The notes under the pieces: model-generated | What the model saw: the letters and a program-made list of their open reading frames with translations, nothing else | Database searches by the model: none | What the model was told of the DNA's origin: nothing | Position numbers and translations under genes: made by a program | Source: Bryopsis sp. KO-2023 | Taxonomy: Eukaryota; Chlorophyta; Ulvophyceae; Bryopsidales; Bryopsidaceae | Assembly (NCBI GenBank): GCA_030272585.1 | Contig: BSYQ01000003.1 | Span: 2,170,001 to 2,234,000 of the forward strand | Length of the DNA stretch: 64,000 nucleotides | Direction: 5' to 3' | Part shown: in pieces, positions 41,405 through 53,300 of the stretch | Layout: each line of letters opens with the position of its first letter | How positions within the stretch are numbered: position 1 is the first letter of the stretch

Positions 41405-41935
41405 AGGGCGCCGCGCGCAGCGCGCAACACCCTCGCCCATCACACTTTTCTATTCGACAGGTCGCTGCGCGCTGCGCAGCTCCCTCCCCCTTCACACTTT
41501 CGAAGTTGAGAGGTCGCTGCGCAGCGCGCAGCTCCCTCGCCCCTCACACCTGTCGATTTCACAGGTCGCTGCGCAGCGCGCAGCTCCCTGGCCCCTCACA
41601 CTTTGAAAGCGATCGCTGCGCTGCGCGCAGCTCCCTCCCCATCACTTTTTTTAATTTGATAGGTCGCTGCGCTGCCCCCAGCGACCTCGCCCATCACCTT
41701 TTTAAAAGGAGCGAGCTGCGCAGCGACCACTCACCCATCACTTTGCCCCCAGCGACCTCGCCCCTCACACTTTGCCCCCAGCGACCTCGTCCATCACGTT
41801 TTGAAAGGAGCGAGCTGCGCAGCGACCACTCACCCATCACTTTGCCCCCAGCGACCTCGCCCCTCACACTTTGCCCCCAGCGACCTCGCCCATCACCTTT
41901 TTAAAAGAGCGAGCTGCGCAGCGCGCAGCTCCCTC
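41405..41935. repeat. GC-rich minisatellite, first array
   Basis: Units of about 45-55 bp: GTCGCTGCGCAGCGCGCAGC, then TCCCTCGCCC(A/C)TCACAC and a short AT-rich link. The GCTGCGC/GCGCAGC core is self-complementary. Confidence 0.85.
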
Positions 41936-42459
41936 GCCCTTTCCTTTTCGACTTGCCTTTCTTTCCCTTTACTTTTCGCTTCGCCCAGCGCCCTGGAAAC
42001 CACCCAAGTCCAGAGAGTCGGACCTGCGCTCTGCGCAGTTTCGCTGCAGCAGCGCGCCGGTCCGCCATGCGAGCGGCGTCGACCGCCATGGCGCCTCGAA
42101 AATCAGACATGCGAGCGCGGAGCGTGACCGGCGACGCAGGGACATTTTGCCTGTGGGCTAGTACCCTGCAACCCACCAAGCGGGTGGAGGGACATTTTGT
42201 TGATCCAAGGAAAATCTCATTAAAAAATTCGATTTAACCGGTCCGTCTCATCGCTTCGACGGAGAGAGGAAAATCGAACGTCACAGTTGTTCGTTTTTTT
42301 TTGTTTTTTTTTTTCGAACTCCCAGCGAACGAACTCCCAGCGAACGAACTCCCAGCGAATCAGAAAATGCAAGTTCCATTCGATTTCCCTTTTTCCATTA
42401 TGTAACCCCTTTTTCGTTTTCTTTTTTTTTTTTCGAACTTCTAGCGAACCAGACCTGGG

Positions 42460-42825
42460 AGAGGGCGCTGCGCGCAGCGCGCAGCACCCTCGCCCCTCAC
42501 ACTTTCTAATTCGACAGGTCGCTGCGCAGCGCGCAGCTCCCTGAGCGATCACACTTTCTAATTCGAAAGGTCGCTGCGCGCTGCGCAGCTCCCTCGCCCC
42601 TCAGACCTTTCAACTGAACAAGTCGCTGCGCAGCGCGCAGCTCCCTCGCCCATCACACCCGTCGATTCGACAGGTCGCTGCGCAGCGCGCAGCTCCCTCG
42701 CCCATCACACCTGCGCCCATCAAACCTGTAAATTTGACAGGTCGCTGCGCGCTGCGCAGCTCCCTCGCCCATCACCCCTGTCGATCTGACAGGTCGCTGC
42801 GCAGCGCGCAGCTCCCTCGCCCTTT
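42460..42825. repeat. GC-rich minisatellite, second array
   Basis: Same unit as the first array, about seven copies, in the second direct copy of the 1.9-kb insertion. Confidence 0.85.
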
Positions 42826-43096
42826 CGTTTTCGACTTTACTTCACTTTCCCTTTTCTTTTCGCTTCGCGCAGCGCCCTGGAAAACTCGCAAAGTCGTGGG
42901 AGTCGGACCTGCGCTCCGCGCATGTCCGCCATGCGAGCGGCGTCGACCGACATGGCGCCTCGAAAATCAGACATGCGCGCGCGGAGCGTGACCGGCGACG
43001 CAGGGACATTTCGATCGGGGGCCAGAGCCTCGACAAACTCCTCGCGATCGGGATTCAATAGAGAAAAATCTTCATTACATTTCGATTTTCCAATTA

Positions 43097-43880
43097 GCAG
43101 TAGTCACAAACAGCGAATACAATACCGGAGCTGTATTCGCAATCTCCTGCCAGAAGCCTGAGCGTTTCCCCAGAGTCGATTGTAACTCCAGACCGTCCGC
43201 CGTTCGCCCAAAATCAAACCAAAGTCCCAAAGTCGCTCCTGTCGAGGGAGCCTCGACCGGGTTATTCGCCGCGGGCAAAAGGGTTGTATCCGACAATTGT
43301 CGATACAAAGCCAAATCTTGTGGGATAGAAACTCCGTAGTTTCGAGCTGCTGTGGTATACAATGGTAAAAGACGATCCATACAGATGGATCAAAATGAAA
43401 ACAACACAACCCTCTGGGTTGGGACGCCGCGAGCGGCAGAAAAACTATCAGTTCGAAGAACCAATACTTTCTTTGGAGATCCAAAGAAAGAAAAACCTCG
43501 ATTGTAATATGAAAACCGCCCTCTTTTAAGCGAACTACTCCCTCAATCATTCTAAGATCCAGTCCGACTGGATCCCCAACTGGCGTCACCTGTCCCTTCC
43601 AGGGATAGCTTTTCGTCCCACCCTGAGTCATTGCGTTCTTTAACCTATCGTACTAACCGTACTAGCCATTAAAATATAAAGTACCCCAATCACATTCATA
43701 AGGCAGAAAATCCCCTCTTTCGAATGATGCAAAGTTGCTGAGAATTTCATCTTTGACATCGATCTTGGCAGCGCCCAGATTGCGCACACCAGCGGAAGAA
43801 CTGGCCATCCTTGCATAGCCAGATTCCAGAACGAAAGACGAATTCGCCATGCTGCCCTGCAGGAAAATCGAAGACATGCT
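43097..43880 (-). CDS. gag-like N-terminal blocks of the DIRS-like element
   Basis: Three coding-like blocks on the minus strand: 43877-43662 (MANSSFVLESGYARM), about 43631-43490 (GDPVGLDLRMIEGVV), and 43380-43097 (ATG start, LYTTAARNYGVSIPQDLALY, then LGLWFDFGRTADGLEL). They lie in different frames. Spliceosomal introns are known in some DIRS lineages, but whether splicing applies here was not tested. The 5' terminal repeat should lie between about 43900 and 44200 and was not recognised. Confidence 0.5.
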
Positions 43881-43899
43881 ATATCCGGACTAACAAAAT

Positions 43900-44395
43900 G
43901 AAAACGTAAATCCCGACCTCGCCTAGATGCTCCCTCATATGGCAAATTCAGCAAAAAATAAAAAGGAATGAAGGAAATGTACCAAGAGTCTTGGTCCAAG
44001 ACCCAAACTCAAATCCATGTATTGTCCAAGAAGACAATGAAAAATCCAACCTCGTCCAATCGAAGCCTCCCACAATTACGATAAAAGAAAAGGACATGAA
44101 AATATAGAAAAGAAAGTTGAAAAGAGAAATAACCCAAGCCCAGAAAATGCTACTGTTCCAACATAGTAAGAATTATTTTCCCCCAACTGCCAAAGCTAAA
44201 AAAGAACCAAGCAGTTCCCGTCCCCGCAGTGAATTTGTAAAAGGGCTAGTAGACTGGCGGGTACCTTCACCCTCCACGGTCTTCAACCGTGGCCCGGCTC
44301 AGGCCACGGTCTGACGCTTTGGACAGCCACCTTTCGCTTGTGTCCCCGCCCAGGTTGACGACATTAACGAGTCTTCTCAGCCTCAAAAAGCCCCT
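43900..44395. other. Right border zone of the DIRS element
   Basis: AT-rich DNA in which the 5' terminal repeat of the DIRS element should end. A 65-codon plus-strand frame (44117-44314) has no recognised domain. The stretch GTGGCCCGGCTCAGGCCACGG near 44290 contains an inverted repeat. Confidence 0.3.
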
Positions 44396-44960
44396 GTGTT
44401 GTCTTCGCACTCGCTATCGATGGTCCGTCTGTCGACGGTTGTAAGTCTTTGTATCGCCCCTGTTGGCACTCGTCCTCTGCAACGTGTGAAGCAAAAACGA
44501 CGATTCCCGTGGCCGGCTATTTTGCCACCTTCGCTGGGATTCGTGGCGGCGCCTCCGACCCGGAGACATTGGCTACATGCATTGTTACCTGCTTGAAAGC
44601 ACACCCTGAAGCTGAAGATGAAAACTCCCCCCCGAAAAAAAACACAACAAAAGCTGTGTGGTGTGTCCAGGAAAAAATGGTTTTTCAATCAATCAATGCG
44701 GCGTCGAAAGAATCCACAAACGAGCAATCACGGTTTGTGTCCTCTGCAAAATTCCCAAACGTTAAGAACGAAAACAAAACGTCAGAACGTAAGGGACGTT
44801 TCGAGCTTCATCAACCTGATATGGCAGCTGACCGACTCGACCAACCAACCCGGTGACGGCTAAGAAGTGCGAGTCTGCCGTCAAGTTCTGGAATGTGGCA
44901 GCTCTGCTTTCTGTGGTGAAGACGATCGAGTGGGTGCTGGAACGTCCTTGGGGAATGTAA
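44396..44960 (+). other. Unrecognised coding-like stretch, possibly exons of a degenerate or small gene
   Basis: Three protein-like blocks in different frames: 44440-44630 (IPVAGYFATFAGIRGG, PETLATCIVTCLKAHPEA), about 44780-44850 (RDVSSFINLIWQLTD), and 44850-44960 (ESAVKFWNVAALLSVV, ending ERPWGM and a stop). A strong donor-like GTAAGT sits at 44430. No family is recognised. It could be a spliced host gene whose exact junctions I could not fix, or a pseudogene. Confidence 0.3.
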
Positions 44961-45659
44961 TATGCGCTGAAATCTCAATGCTAACCATCCAGAGGATCTT
45001 TGACCACTCGAATGTGTCTTAGGCTTGTTTCTGGCGAGTCAGTCGATTGCAACGAATTTTTTTTTTCAACCAGTGGGAAGTTTATTGAAAATTTCAGTTA
45101 AAATGTTGAATGACAAAAGAAAAAGAGCAGTATCTCTTTTGTTGGCTTGATTTCGGTTCTTGGTTCTGAGGCCCTCAGTGAACATTTCCACATTTGTTAA
45201 GAACACTTTTCACATTGCTTGAAAAGATTATTGTGTGTTTTTAATCAGTTCGATCGATCAAATATAAATGGCTAAGTAAGCGAACAAGCTATCGCCAAAG
45301 AAACCTCGAGATATTCGTGCTCGACTGTGTTTTTAGTCGTATGATAGAAGTATGATGCCATTTCGTCTGGAACTGTCAAGCCGTGTAAGTCTGGGAAAAA
45401 AACATACGCATGAGTGCAGATGTGCACAGACGCCAACACACGCATTCCCCCGAACAACAAAGCCTTGTTTCATGCATACACGAACGCGCCATCAAAACAC
45501 AAACGCAAGACAACGCCGCGCGTGGAACTCGGTTAATATGAAGTGCGAACCTCTCAAACCACCATACGAAACTCGGCCGCGAAAAGCGACTGAAACAGGC
45601 CGGCCTGCTTTTCCCCTGGGGGAATGTTTCGTGTACCGTGTGTTTGTGTTCATAAGTTT
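44961..45659. other. Region without a supported gene
   Basis: AT-rich with short T runs. Frames here are short and not protein-like. Nothing further recognised. Confidence 0.4.
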
Positions 45660-46955
45660 CTTGCGATATGGATATCAATATCCGGTAGATGGTCCAATGT
45701 TGCGCATGTTGCGTTTCCAACTTTCAAAGTTAAACGTTTCTGAAAAACTGATGCACCAGAGATGGAAGACTATGGTTCTGATGTCCGAAACAGACGAGGT
45801 ACAGGCGAGATACAATGTGAACGCAAGGACTGCCAGGGTGGGGTCGGTGTTTGTACAATTCATTGGGACGTCAGCATGGAAAGGTACAGCCCTGCTGCGT
45901 TTGCGCAGCATAAATACCCGTTACCAAGCGACACATTCAAAACTCAAGAACGAGCCCTGCGCAAACCTTCGCCGCTTCATGCGACTAAAGCGGGCAACTC
46001 CTCTCCAAGCGAGCGGAGGCATGAGGTTGGTTGTGTTGTTGTGTTGCTGCGGCTGCGGCTGCAAGGAAAAGTTGCCCATCAGGCTCCCTCGCACAAGGAC
46101 TATTCATCTGCGTTGTGTTGTTCAGTGCTTGCGTTCAGGTGTATCGAGTCCCGCGTTTCAATAGGGACGAAAGTGACCGCTGGTGGCCTGGATGGCCACT
46201 GGCATTTTGCTTACCACTGCGCTTGCGGAGCATGCATGAGTGCAATAATACGATCCGACAAATCCGCTGTTGGTTTATTTTGCACGTTTTGGTGCTTTAA
46301 CGGATGATTGTCGGCTCAGATGCAACAGGAGTTGGGGGGCGTGAAGGAATAATACGTCCGGCCGCACAAAACCAGCGACGAGCCAGAAGATCCCCCGAGA
46401 AGCACAAAACCTTTAGCTAACCTTAAAACCCCGTCAAGGCGACGCTGGGAGACGGTCCACAGTCTCCTGGAGTCGCCTACAATGACGGGGAAAGAAAAAG
46501 AGGACTGTTCTTCATCAGCATTCTCCCCCGTCCCATGGGGAGGATGTGAAGAAACAACACAGTCCTCGACATTCCAAAACCCTGGCGTCCAAAAATACAA
46601 AGCTTTTCTTTTGGTCAGTGTTTTTTTTCCTCTTTCGTTTTTATCAACTTGGGAGGCCCAATTTCTTGCGTAAATTTCCTATGTAAAACAGACAATAGAT
46701 ATGTTGATGATGATCCACCCCCTTCACACACATACCAAGAAGAGAGGAACTCTGTTGTCCAAGACATGTGATATTAATTGATTGAATTGGCCTCAAAGAC
46801 CAAGCACCAACATTTTACTCATATCTGTTGCTCTTTTCTTTTCAACTGTGATGACTTTTATGCTGCTTAAATCCATTGTTTCACATCGATTCGAAAGTGC
46901 CTGCAAATAGCCTTACAAATCTTTACAATGAAAAATCAACCCAGAGTCTTACTTC
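45660..46955. repeat. 1.3-kb duplicated segment, copy 1
   Basis: Direct repeat of 59783-61070, roughly 85-90 percent alike by eye. Best kept: the block around GAGGTACAGGCGAGATACAA, a GCGCAGCATAAATACC stretch, and GGAGACGG(T/A)CCACAGTCTCC (46445-46470), which can fold as a hairpin. Two reading frames cross it (about 180 and 270 codons), but differences between the copies change amino acids in both, so neither looks selected. Confidence 0.8.
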
Positions 46956-48718
46956 AAGAAGCCAAGGTGGCTTTCTGAAGTGCATATTGCGAGCAACAAG
47001 GATAAGTTTCCTTGCTACCATCCCAAAGAAAAGGGAAAATCAATCTGTCCAGAGGTTTGGGAAAAAAACTGGATGGGTAAAAAAAAAAAGAATAGTCAAG
47101 GTTAAAACCCAGTTGTAATATGCTTGGGTGAATTTTTTTTGCTAGAGGTTCAACCTCTCAGTAAGTTACTGAGCGAAAGTTGAGAGGGAAAATGTGAAGG
47201 AAGAAAAGGAAAAAGACACCATTGTTTCCATTTTGGAGGGGGTTGCTCTCGAAATCAACCAACAATTCTAAATTCAGAAAAAAGGGCACAGGGGATCTTT
47301 GCTTTCTTCAAGGATTCTTGAAACCAGTTTTTTCATTGTATGATGGAGTGTTGATCGATTGTGTTACATCTGCATCATGCAGATGGTCCGTCAAATCGTT
47401 ATGTAGCATTCGAAGGAAGGATTTTCCCTCCATCCCCTCACCACTTCACAATAGCCTATGTGCAGTTAACAGTCTTGGGAAAAAACAAGACAAGCAGGAA
47501 AGGATGAGGCCAGACGTTCCAGCACCACTCCTCAGTTTCAGCTGCTTTTTTTTGTATGGAACACAATTGGGAACCAGTACCCATGACAAAAATATTCTTT
47601 TCCATTGGTTTATTGGTTTCTTCATGGAAAGAGGATCTATACGACTTGGATTCGTGTTAAAACGCTGAAAAAAAGCGGAGAGCGAAAAAGACGGCAACCA
47701 CAAAAATAAACACAGAAGACAAGCAATAAGAACTGATTTATGAGACGACCACACGAAACCGATTTGTTGCAACAAGAAGGTTGTGAGAATGACTTGACAG
47801 CAAAAAAATAACAACAACAAAATTCGGCACACGCTATACAAGTAAAAAATCGAAAACAAGAAGACGGGCGCCCAAGCGAGACGCAGCTCAGTTCGTTTTG
47901 CCACATCCATTAATTTTTAAACCGACCGGTTCGGGGCCATGGTGTCCAAAAACATCAAAAAAAACAACAGAAACTACCGTGGCAATTCTAATTAATTCTA
48001 CCACTCACCAACGAGCAACCTTCAAGTTTGAAACCCAACCCCCCCCCCCCCAAATTTAAAAAAACCCAAGAGACCCCTAGAAATTAGTTTTACCGTTTTT
48101 ACTCGATTACACAACAACCCCCACTCCTTGGGTTATTGACAATACCGAGTCTACAAGGACTCGACCATCTCAACGCGCCCAGATTTTCAAAACGCGATTA
48201 GTTCCCCTCATTATACCAAGCCAGATTTACATATACATCTTGTAGCCAGAAGACCAGTGATAAACAAACATTGCTGAAAATAAAAAGAACAGCACAAAGC
48301 AAAAGTCACCACCTCTCAAATGCAACATTGAAAGTTGCCTTCAGGAAACAAACATTCGACTTGGAACCTTCAAGATTTTTTGCCTTTAGATTTTTCGAAG
48401 CAAAAGTAAGCCCAATAGAAACTCGAGTGAGGCCTCAATCTTTCCAGCACTCACTGAAAGCTTATTCATCTCGCTCATCTCACTGAACAAAGGCATCAGA
48501 GGATATCTAACCTCAAGCCACTCCTTTTTGTGCCAGCTCTTAAAAGCCACTCTGAAAATTCCTGTGCAATCCCATCCCTGGAAGTAGATGACCGTTATGT
48601 TTTCAGCATTTTATGGAATGAATGTGCTGCACTTTGAGCTCAACGAATCACTTTTGTCTTTTCTTGATGCTTTTGAGTCTGGTTGGTTGGGATTGGGAAA
48701 AAAGTTGTGTTAAAAGAA
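46956..48718. other. Region without a supported gene
   Basis: AT-rich DNA with a C12 run at about 48040. The longest frames (47222-47668 plus, 47446-47910 minus) overlap on opposite strands and show no domain. Confidence 0.4.
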
Positions 48719-48791
48719 TGCCCCGGGCCAGAATCGAACTGGCGTTCCCCCTTATAACGAACGGGTGCCTGGCCAACAACGCAACCGGGGC
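48719..48791 (-). tRNA. tRNA-like gene, anticodon position reads GUU (Asn)
   Basis: 73 bases fold as a cloverleaf: acceptor stem GCCCCGG with its full complement, discriminator A, T-arm GCCAG-TTCGATT-CTGGC perfect, B box AGTTCGATTCT, D-loop GTTGG. The D-stem and anticodon stem each have one mismatch, and base 33 is C instead of the usual U. A T4 run follows at 48715-48712 and a T6 run at 48703-48698, fit for pol III termination. The odd base 33 suggests a tRNA pseudogene or tRNA-derived element rather than a standard tRNA-Asn. Confidence 0.55.
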
Positions 48792-49212
48792 AAGCTTCAC
48801 GACCGCTTGTGCAGTTGAAACCAAGTATTCTCAATATTCATTAATAACTGTCAGCACACGTGTGTACACCAGTATATAATCGTGTCGGGCCAATGATCGT
48901 TCGATACGCAACAAAAACCTGCTCCACAATCCGACCTCACAATCCGGTCGAACCCTACTCACCACGTTCATTTTCAATAGAAGCTTCACCAAAGTGTGTT
49001 TATTTTTTTGTGTGTTGGCGGCTTGGCGTACATGTTTTCAAGATGTTTGCACTTTGCACATACATGGGGATGGGTGAGGAATTTTGTCTTTCCATATCCT
49101 AACGGTGCTCGGGAGGAGAAACTAAACAGAACAGACTCCCAAGACAAAACTCCCCACTAGCTACAAAGTCTGTACTTTCCAATCTTTATTTGCACTCTTT
49201 GTTTTTATCAAC
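48792..49212. other. Region without a supported gene
   Basis: Unremarkable AT-rich sequence between the tRNA-like gene and the left end of the CACTA-like element. Confidence 0.4.
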
Positions 49213-49234
49213 TTACACTCACGTTACGAAAATT

Positions 49235-49800
49235 ACCCAATTCGTACCCAAAACTACCCGCGGGCTACCCGTTTTTTAATGGCATGAATTGGGTAATTTG
49301 GGGTATATTTGGGTATACCCCAGTTGGGTATTCTATGGGTATGATTTGGGTATGGATTGGGTAGTTGTCGAGCTCGTTGGGTACGAATTTGGTAGTACCC
49401 AAAAAATACCCAAAGTTGGTGGGTACAAATTGGGTAGTACCCGAAAGATACCCAAAGTTGGTGGGTACGAATTGGGTAGTACCCTAAAGATACCCAAAGT
49501 TGGTGGGTATGTACCGGGTAGTACCCGAAAGATACCCAAAGTTGGTGGGTATGAATTGGGTAGTACCCAATACATACCCACACCGAGACGGGTACGAATT
49601 GGGTAGTACCCAAAAGATACCCAAAGTTGGTGGGTATGTACCGGGTACTACCCAATCCTTACCCACACTGAATGGGCATGTATTGGGTATTTTCAGAAAG
49701 TACCCTATATTTACCCATAAACGCATATTGGGTATCTATTGGGTACGCTTTGAGCAACCACCCGCTGTCAATCATTTGTTATAGATCAGGTACAAATCGG
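49235..49800. repeat. 42-bp minisatellite / TGGGTA array, left
   Basis: About six copies of a 42-bp unit built as GGGTAGTACCC, AAAGATACCC, AAAGTTGGTGGGTA plus a link. GGGTAGTACCC is itself a near-palindrome. Outer words are looser TACCCA/TGGGTA repeats. Confidence 0.88.
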
Positions 49801-50028
49801 GTGGTGTCTAGTTCAGACCCAATCTGCCCAACACAACAAAAATCACAAATAAGAAATAATTTACAAGAACACTTGTTCCTCTATTCACAACCAGCCCTCA
49901 ACCTCCAAATGCATACAAGTGCATATATTTTTGCACATCAAAACAAGCAACATCCCTCATTCAAATTTTTTTTGGACCTCAATTCTCAAAAAGGGGTGTC
50001 GAGTCAAATTCCCTTTGAAGAGTCTTCA
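49801..50028. other. Interior of the CACTA-like element, left of the Gypsy insertion
   Basis: Short AT-rich stretch ending at the ACCAC target site. No gene. Confidence 0.4.
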
Positions 50029-50033
50029 ACCAC

Positions 50034-50246
50034 TGTAGTCGGGTTACTGATTATCGGGCTAATTAGAGCCACGAGGTTGACTTTCTCGGTGTCCGACATA
50101 GAGTTAGGATAAAGGGCACTATTGGGATTGTATCGAGGACCGTGTTTTTGACCTGTGTAAGACATTGACGCTCGATAGAGCTTGTGACTCCGACCACTCC
50201 TCCCACACGACTTGACTCCCTCTCATAAACAACGTGACCCTCTACA
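50034..50246 (+). repeat. 5' LTR of the young Gypsy element
   Basis: 213 bp, TG...CA ends, no difference from the 3' LTR found by eye. Confidence 0.95.
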
Positions 50247-50341
50247 ATGGTTTCGGAGCTTTAACCTCTCAATGAGGAACGATCGGATAAGGAACGAGGA
50301 ATCACAGAGAGACGTCACGCTCAACTTTCCAAACTGGGACC

Positions 50342-53300
50342 ATGGCTAACAGAAACCTCGGACATAAAGTGAAACGATACGAGGAAGAGAAGTTCGATCG
50401 AAACAGACGCAACGACCGCCAGAAATTGTCGAACGGCGATGGTCGGTGCAGAGGTTTGAAACACCGTGTTGGGACGGTTGAAAAGAACATGAACGAACTC
50501 CTTAAAGGACAGAAAACGTTGCTGGAACAGTTGAGCGAGATCGTGAAAGAGTCGCGACGTCTGACAGATGCTGCGAAAAGTGTGAAACGCAGAGATCAAC
50601 AAACGACGGTGGGACGAGCTTCTCGTAGGACTGGCAGACGCCAGGCGAGGAAGTTACACCAGTCGGAACCGTCAGAAAACAAAAGCGCGAGCTCTGGAAC
50701 GGAGAGTGACGATGGTGTGACGGACGTCACAGGCGTCAGGTCAAGGAAAATGCATGTCGAGCATGCAGAGGACGATGCGGCGTCCACGAATGCGGATGCG
50801 TTCGATGATCAACCTGAGGGGCAGACTAAGGCGAAGGCGAGCCCATGCGCCACGATGCCTCAGGAACCAGTTGGCGTGCATCAGGCTGGTGATCGTCAGT
50901 CGGAATCAGAGGTGATTTCGAGAAATCCAGGGAGGGATTTCAGGGGAAGCGATGGCGAGGATGAAGCATCGCAGAGCGCAGGAGCATCGTGCGACGGAAA
51001 GGAGCCGACAGTGGAGGATCTAAGGGTGACCGGAGTGGGATCCAAGACATCCCTGCTGAAATTACACGGCTCGCTGGGCCATGCAGCAGTGCGAGTTCTG
51101 ATCGATAGTGGAGCGTCGACGGAATTCGTGTCAGAACGGTTGGTAAAACGGTTGGGATTAAACATCGAGGCATTCAAAAAGCATCGACCTGTGACATTAG
51201 CGGATGATTCGGTCGCGAATGTCGTCGGATCATGCACAACGACGATTCGATTTGGACCTTACAGAGTTCGAAGGAGATTTTTAGTCCTGGCTGAATTGAT
51301 ACATGATGTTATCTTTGGAAAAAGTTGGTTGTCAGATGTGAACCCTAAAATCGACTGGGTGTCACACAAACTGAAAATCTGTCGTCCTGGAAAGAAGGAT
51401 TTGGAGTTACAGGGGTACTACGGCGATGATGCTGGAGGTGGCCACAGTGCGCGGAATTTGAATCTGATTTCGGCGAAACAAATGTCGAAGATCATGCGCA
51501 GAGGTCGCGATGAGGTGTTTTCGCTGTGGATTCATGATGTCGGAGATAATGATGGTTCGGAGGATTTCATGGAGTGGAAAAATTCGGAGGAATGTGGAGG
51601 TATAAAGACTGGAGGAGAATTGAGAATGGCTGAATTGCTGAATGAGAAGTCGATTGCTGGAAGACAAGACAAGTCGAGGGGAACTGCAAATCACAAAAAG
51701 GAAGCTACAAAACTGAATACAGAAATCAGGAAATCTGGGGAAACTGAGACAATGAAGCAAAGGGAGGAATCGAACACAGACCACACTGAATCGACGAATA
51801 ACCTGGGGAAAGGAATTGAAGGACCAAGTGGAACTCGAGTCAATTCCATCACGAACATTGGGACTCCTAACCAAGCTAACGCAAATCGAATAAAGGAGGA
51901 ACCAATGGAGATGCCCAAACATGGAAGTGTGAAAGTGGATTCTAAACTGGAACACATGATCGAAAAACTGCCCAAGGAACTGGAAAAACTCAAGGCAGTG
52001 CTTCGTCGTCATGCAGATCGGTTTCCGGAGGATTTACCGACGAAGCTTCCACCCCACAGGAAATTCGACTTTGAGATAAACGAACAGGAAGGGGCGCAAC
52101 CGGTCTCAAGACCGATCTACCGGTTAAGTCCGGCTGAACTCAAGGAACTGCGCAAGCAACTCGACTACCTCCTTCAACACAACATGATCCGGCCCTCCCA
52201 CAGCCCATACGGAGCACCCGTCCTGTTCGCACCAAAAGCTGATGGGTCGCTTCGTTTCTGCATCGACTACAGGATGCTAAACAAACAAACACTCCGTTCA
52301 AAATACTCACTCCCAAGAATGGACGAAATGGTCGATCAAGTGGAAGGAGCTCGGTGGTTCACTAAGATAGACCTAAGGAGCGGTTACTGGCAAGTCCGCA
52401 TTAAAAACGAACACATCTCCAAGTCGGCGTTTCGAACTCGTTACGGCCACTTTGAGTGGTTGGTGATGCCGTTCGGTTTCGCTGACGCACCGGCCTACTT
52501 TATGCGGCTGATGAACGACACCCTCCGACCCTACCTCGACAACTTCGTTTTGGTGTTTCTGGACGATGTGCTGATTTACAGTAAGGATGCCGACTCGCAC
52601 GCCGACCACGTGCGTCTCGTGCTGGAGAAGCTGGAGGAGCAGGGACTGTATGCGAAGTGCAGTAAGTGTGAGTTCGGAAAGAGCGGAGTCGAGTTTCTGG
52701 GAACGTGGCTGGAACGGGATGGAACTTACCCCACGGCGCAAAAGATTAAATCGATAACAGAATGGCCGACGCCGAAGTCTGTACACGACGTTCGCAGTTT
52801 TTTAGGACTGTGTTCGTTTTACCGAAGGTTCGTCAGGAACTTTTCGGTGCTCGCTGCCCCTTTGACGAATCTGACGAAAAAACACAATGGTTGGAATTGG
52901 GGACGGCTAGAGCGGCAGGCTTTCGAGTCTTTAAAAACGGCTATGACAACGACGCCAGTGCTGAAGCACTTCGACGACGAACTTCCGGTGGTGGTGGCGA
53001 CAGATGCATCGCAAGCTGGCATCGGTGGTGTTCTAATGCAGCGAACAGAAAAAGGATTACACCCCGTGTGTTTCGAGTCACACAAGTTCACGGAGGCAGA
53101 ACAGAACTATCCTGTTCACGAGCAGGAGCTCCTTGCGATTGTGCACTGCCTTAAGAAATGGCGCACATATCTGGAGGGGCGGCACTTCGTTTTGCGAACT
53201 GATAATGCGAGTTTGGTGTGGCTGGATACGCAGAAGGGATTGACGCGACGACAGGTGCGATGGACGCAGTTCCTAGCACCGTTCGACTTCGACACTGTGC

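Larger units (their letters stand above)
41196..43091. mobile_element. 1.9-kb GC-rich tandem-repeat insertion in the DIRS gag region
   Basis: Two direct ~0.85-1.0-kb copies (41196-42235 and 42236-43091), each starting ACCGGTC(T/C)GTCTCAT, then GTTCG plus T runs, CGAACTCCCAGCGAA repeats, a GC-rich minisatellite, and a closing block with GGCGTCGACCG(C/A)CATGGCGCC. AATTA at 41191-41195 and 43092-43096 looks like a 5-bp target duplication, since gag-like DNA lies on both sides. No protein frame and no clear inverted termini. Family unknown. Confidence 0.6.
6055..43880 (-). mobile_element. DIRS-like tyrosine-recombinase retrotransposon, split by later insertions (outermost layer of the nest)
   Basis: Parts from 5' to 3' on the minus strand: gag-like coding blocks between about 43880 and 43097, a further gag-like stretch on both sides of the Gypsy insertion (41190-41105 and 9544-9216), reverse transcriptase plus RNase H (9215-7143), and a tyrosine recombinase (about 7230-6055) in a frame overlapping the end of RT/RNase H. 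Overlapping RT/RH and YR frames and the absence of an integrase are DIRS hallmarks. Two insertions interrupt it: a 31.6-kb Gypsy element flanked by CAAAG, and a 1.9-kb repeat-rich piece flanked by AATTA. It is a broken fossil and the oldest element here. Its terminal repeats were not found, so the outer ends are approximate. Confidence 0.85.

Noticed and set aside
45762-46307. 181-codon frame in the duplicated segment with a Cys-rich stretch, matched by a frame in the second copy
   Set aside because: An overlapping frame is equally open in both copies, and differences between the copies are mostly amino-acid changing in each. No sign of protein selection.
47222-47910. 148- and 154-codon frames on opposite strands
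   Set aside because: Overlapping on both strands, biased composition, no motif and no splice context.
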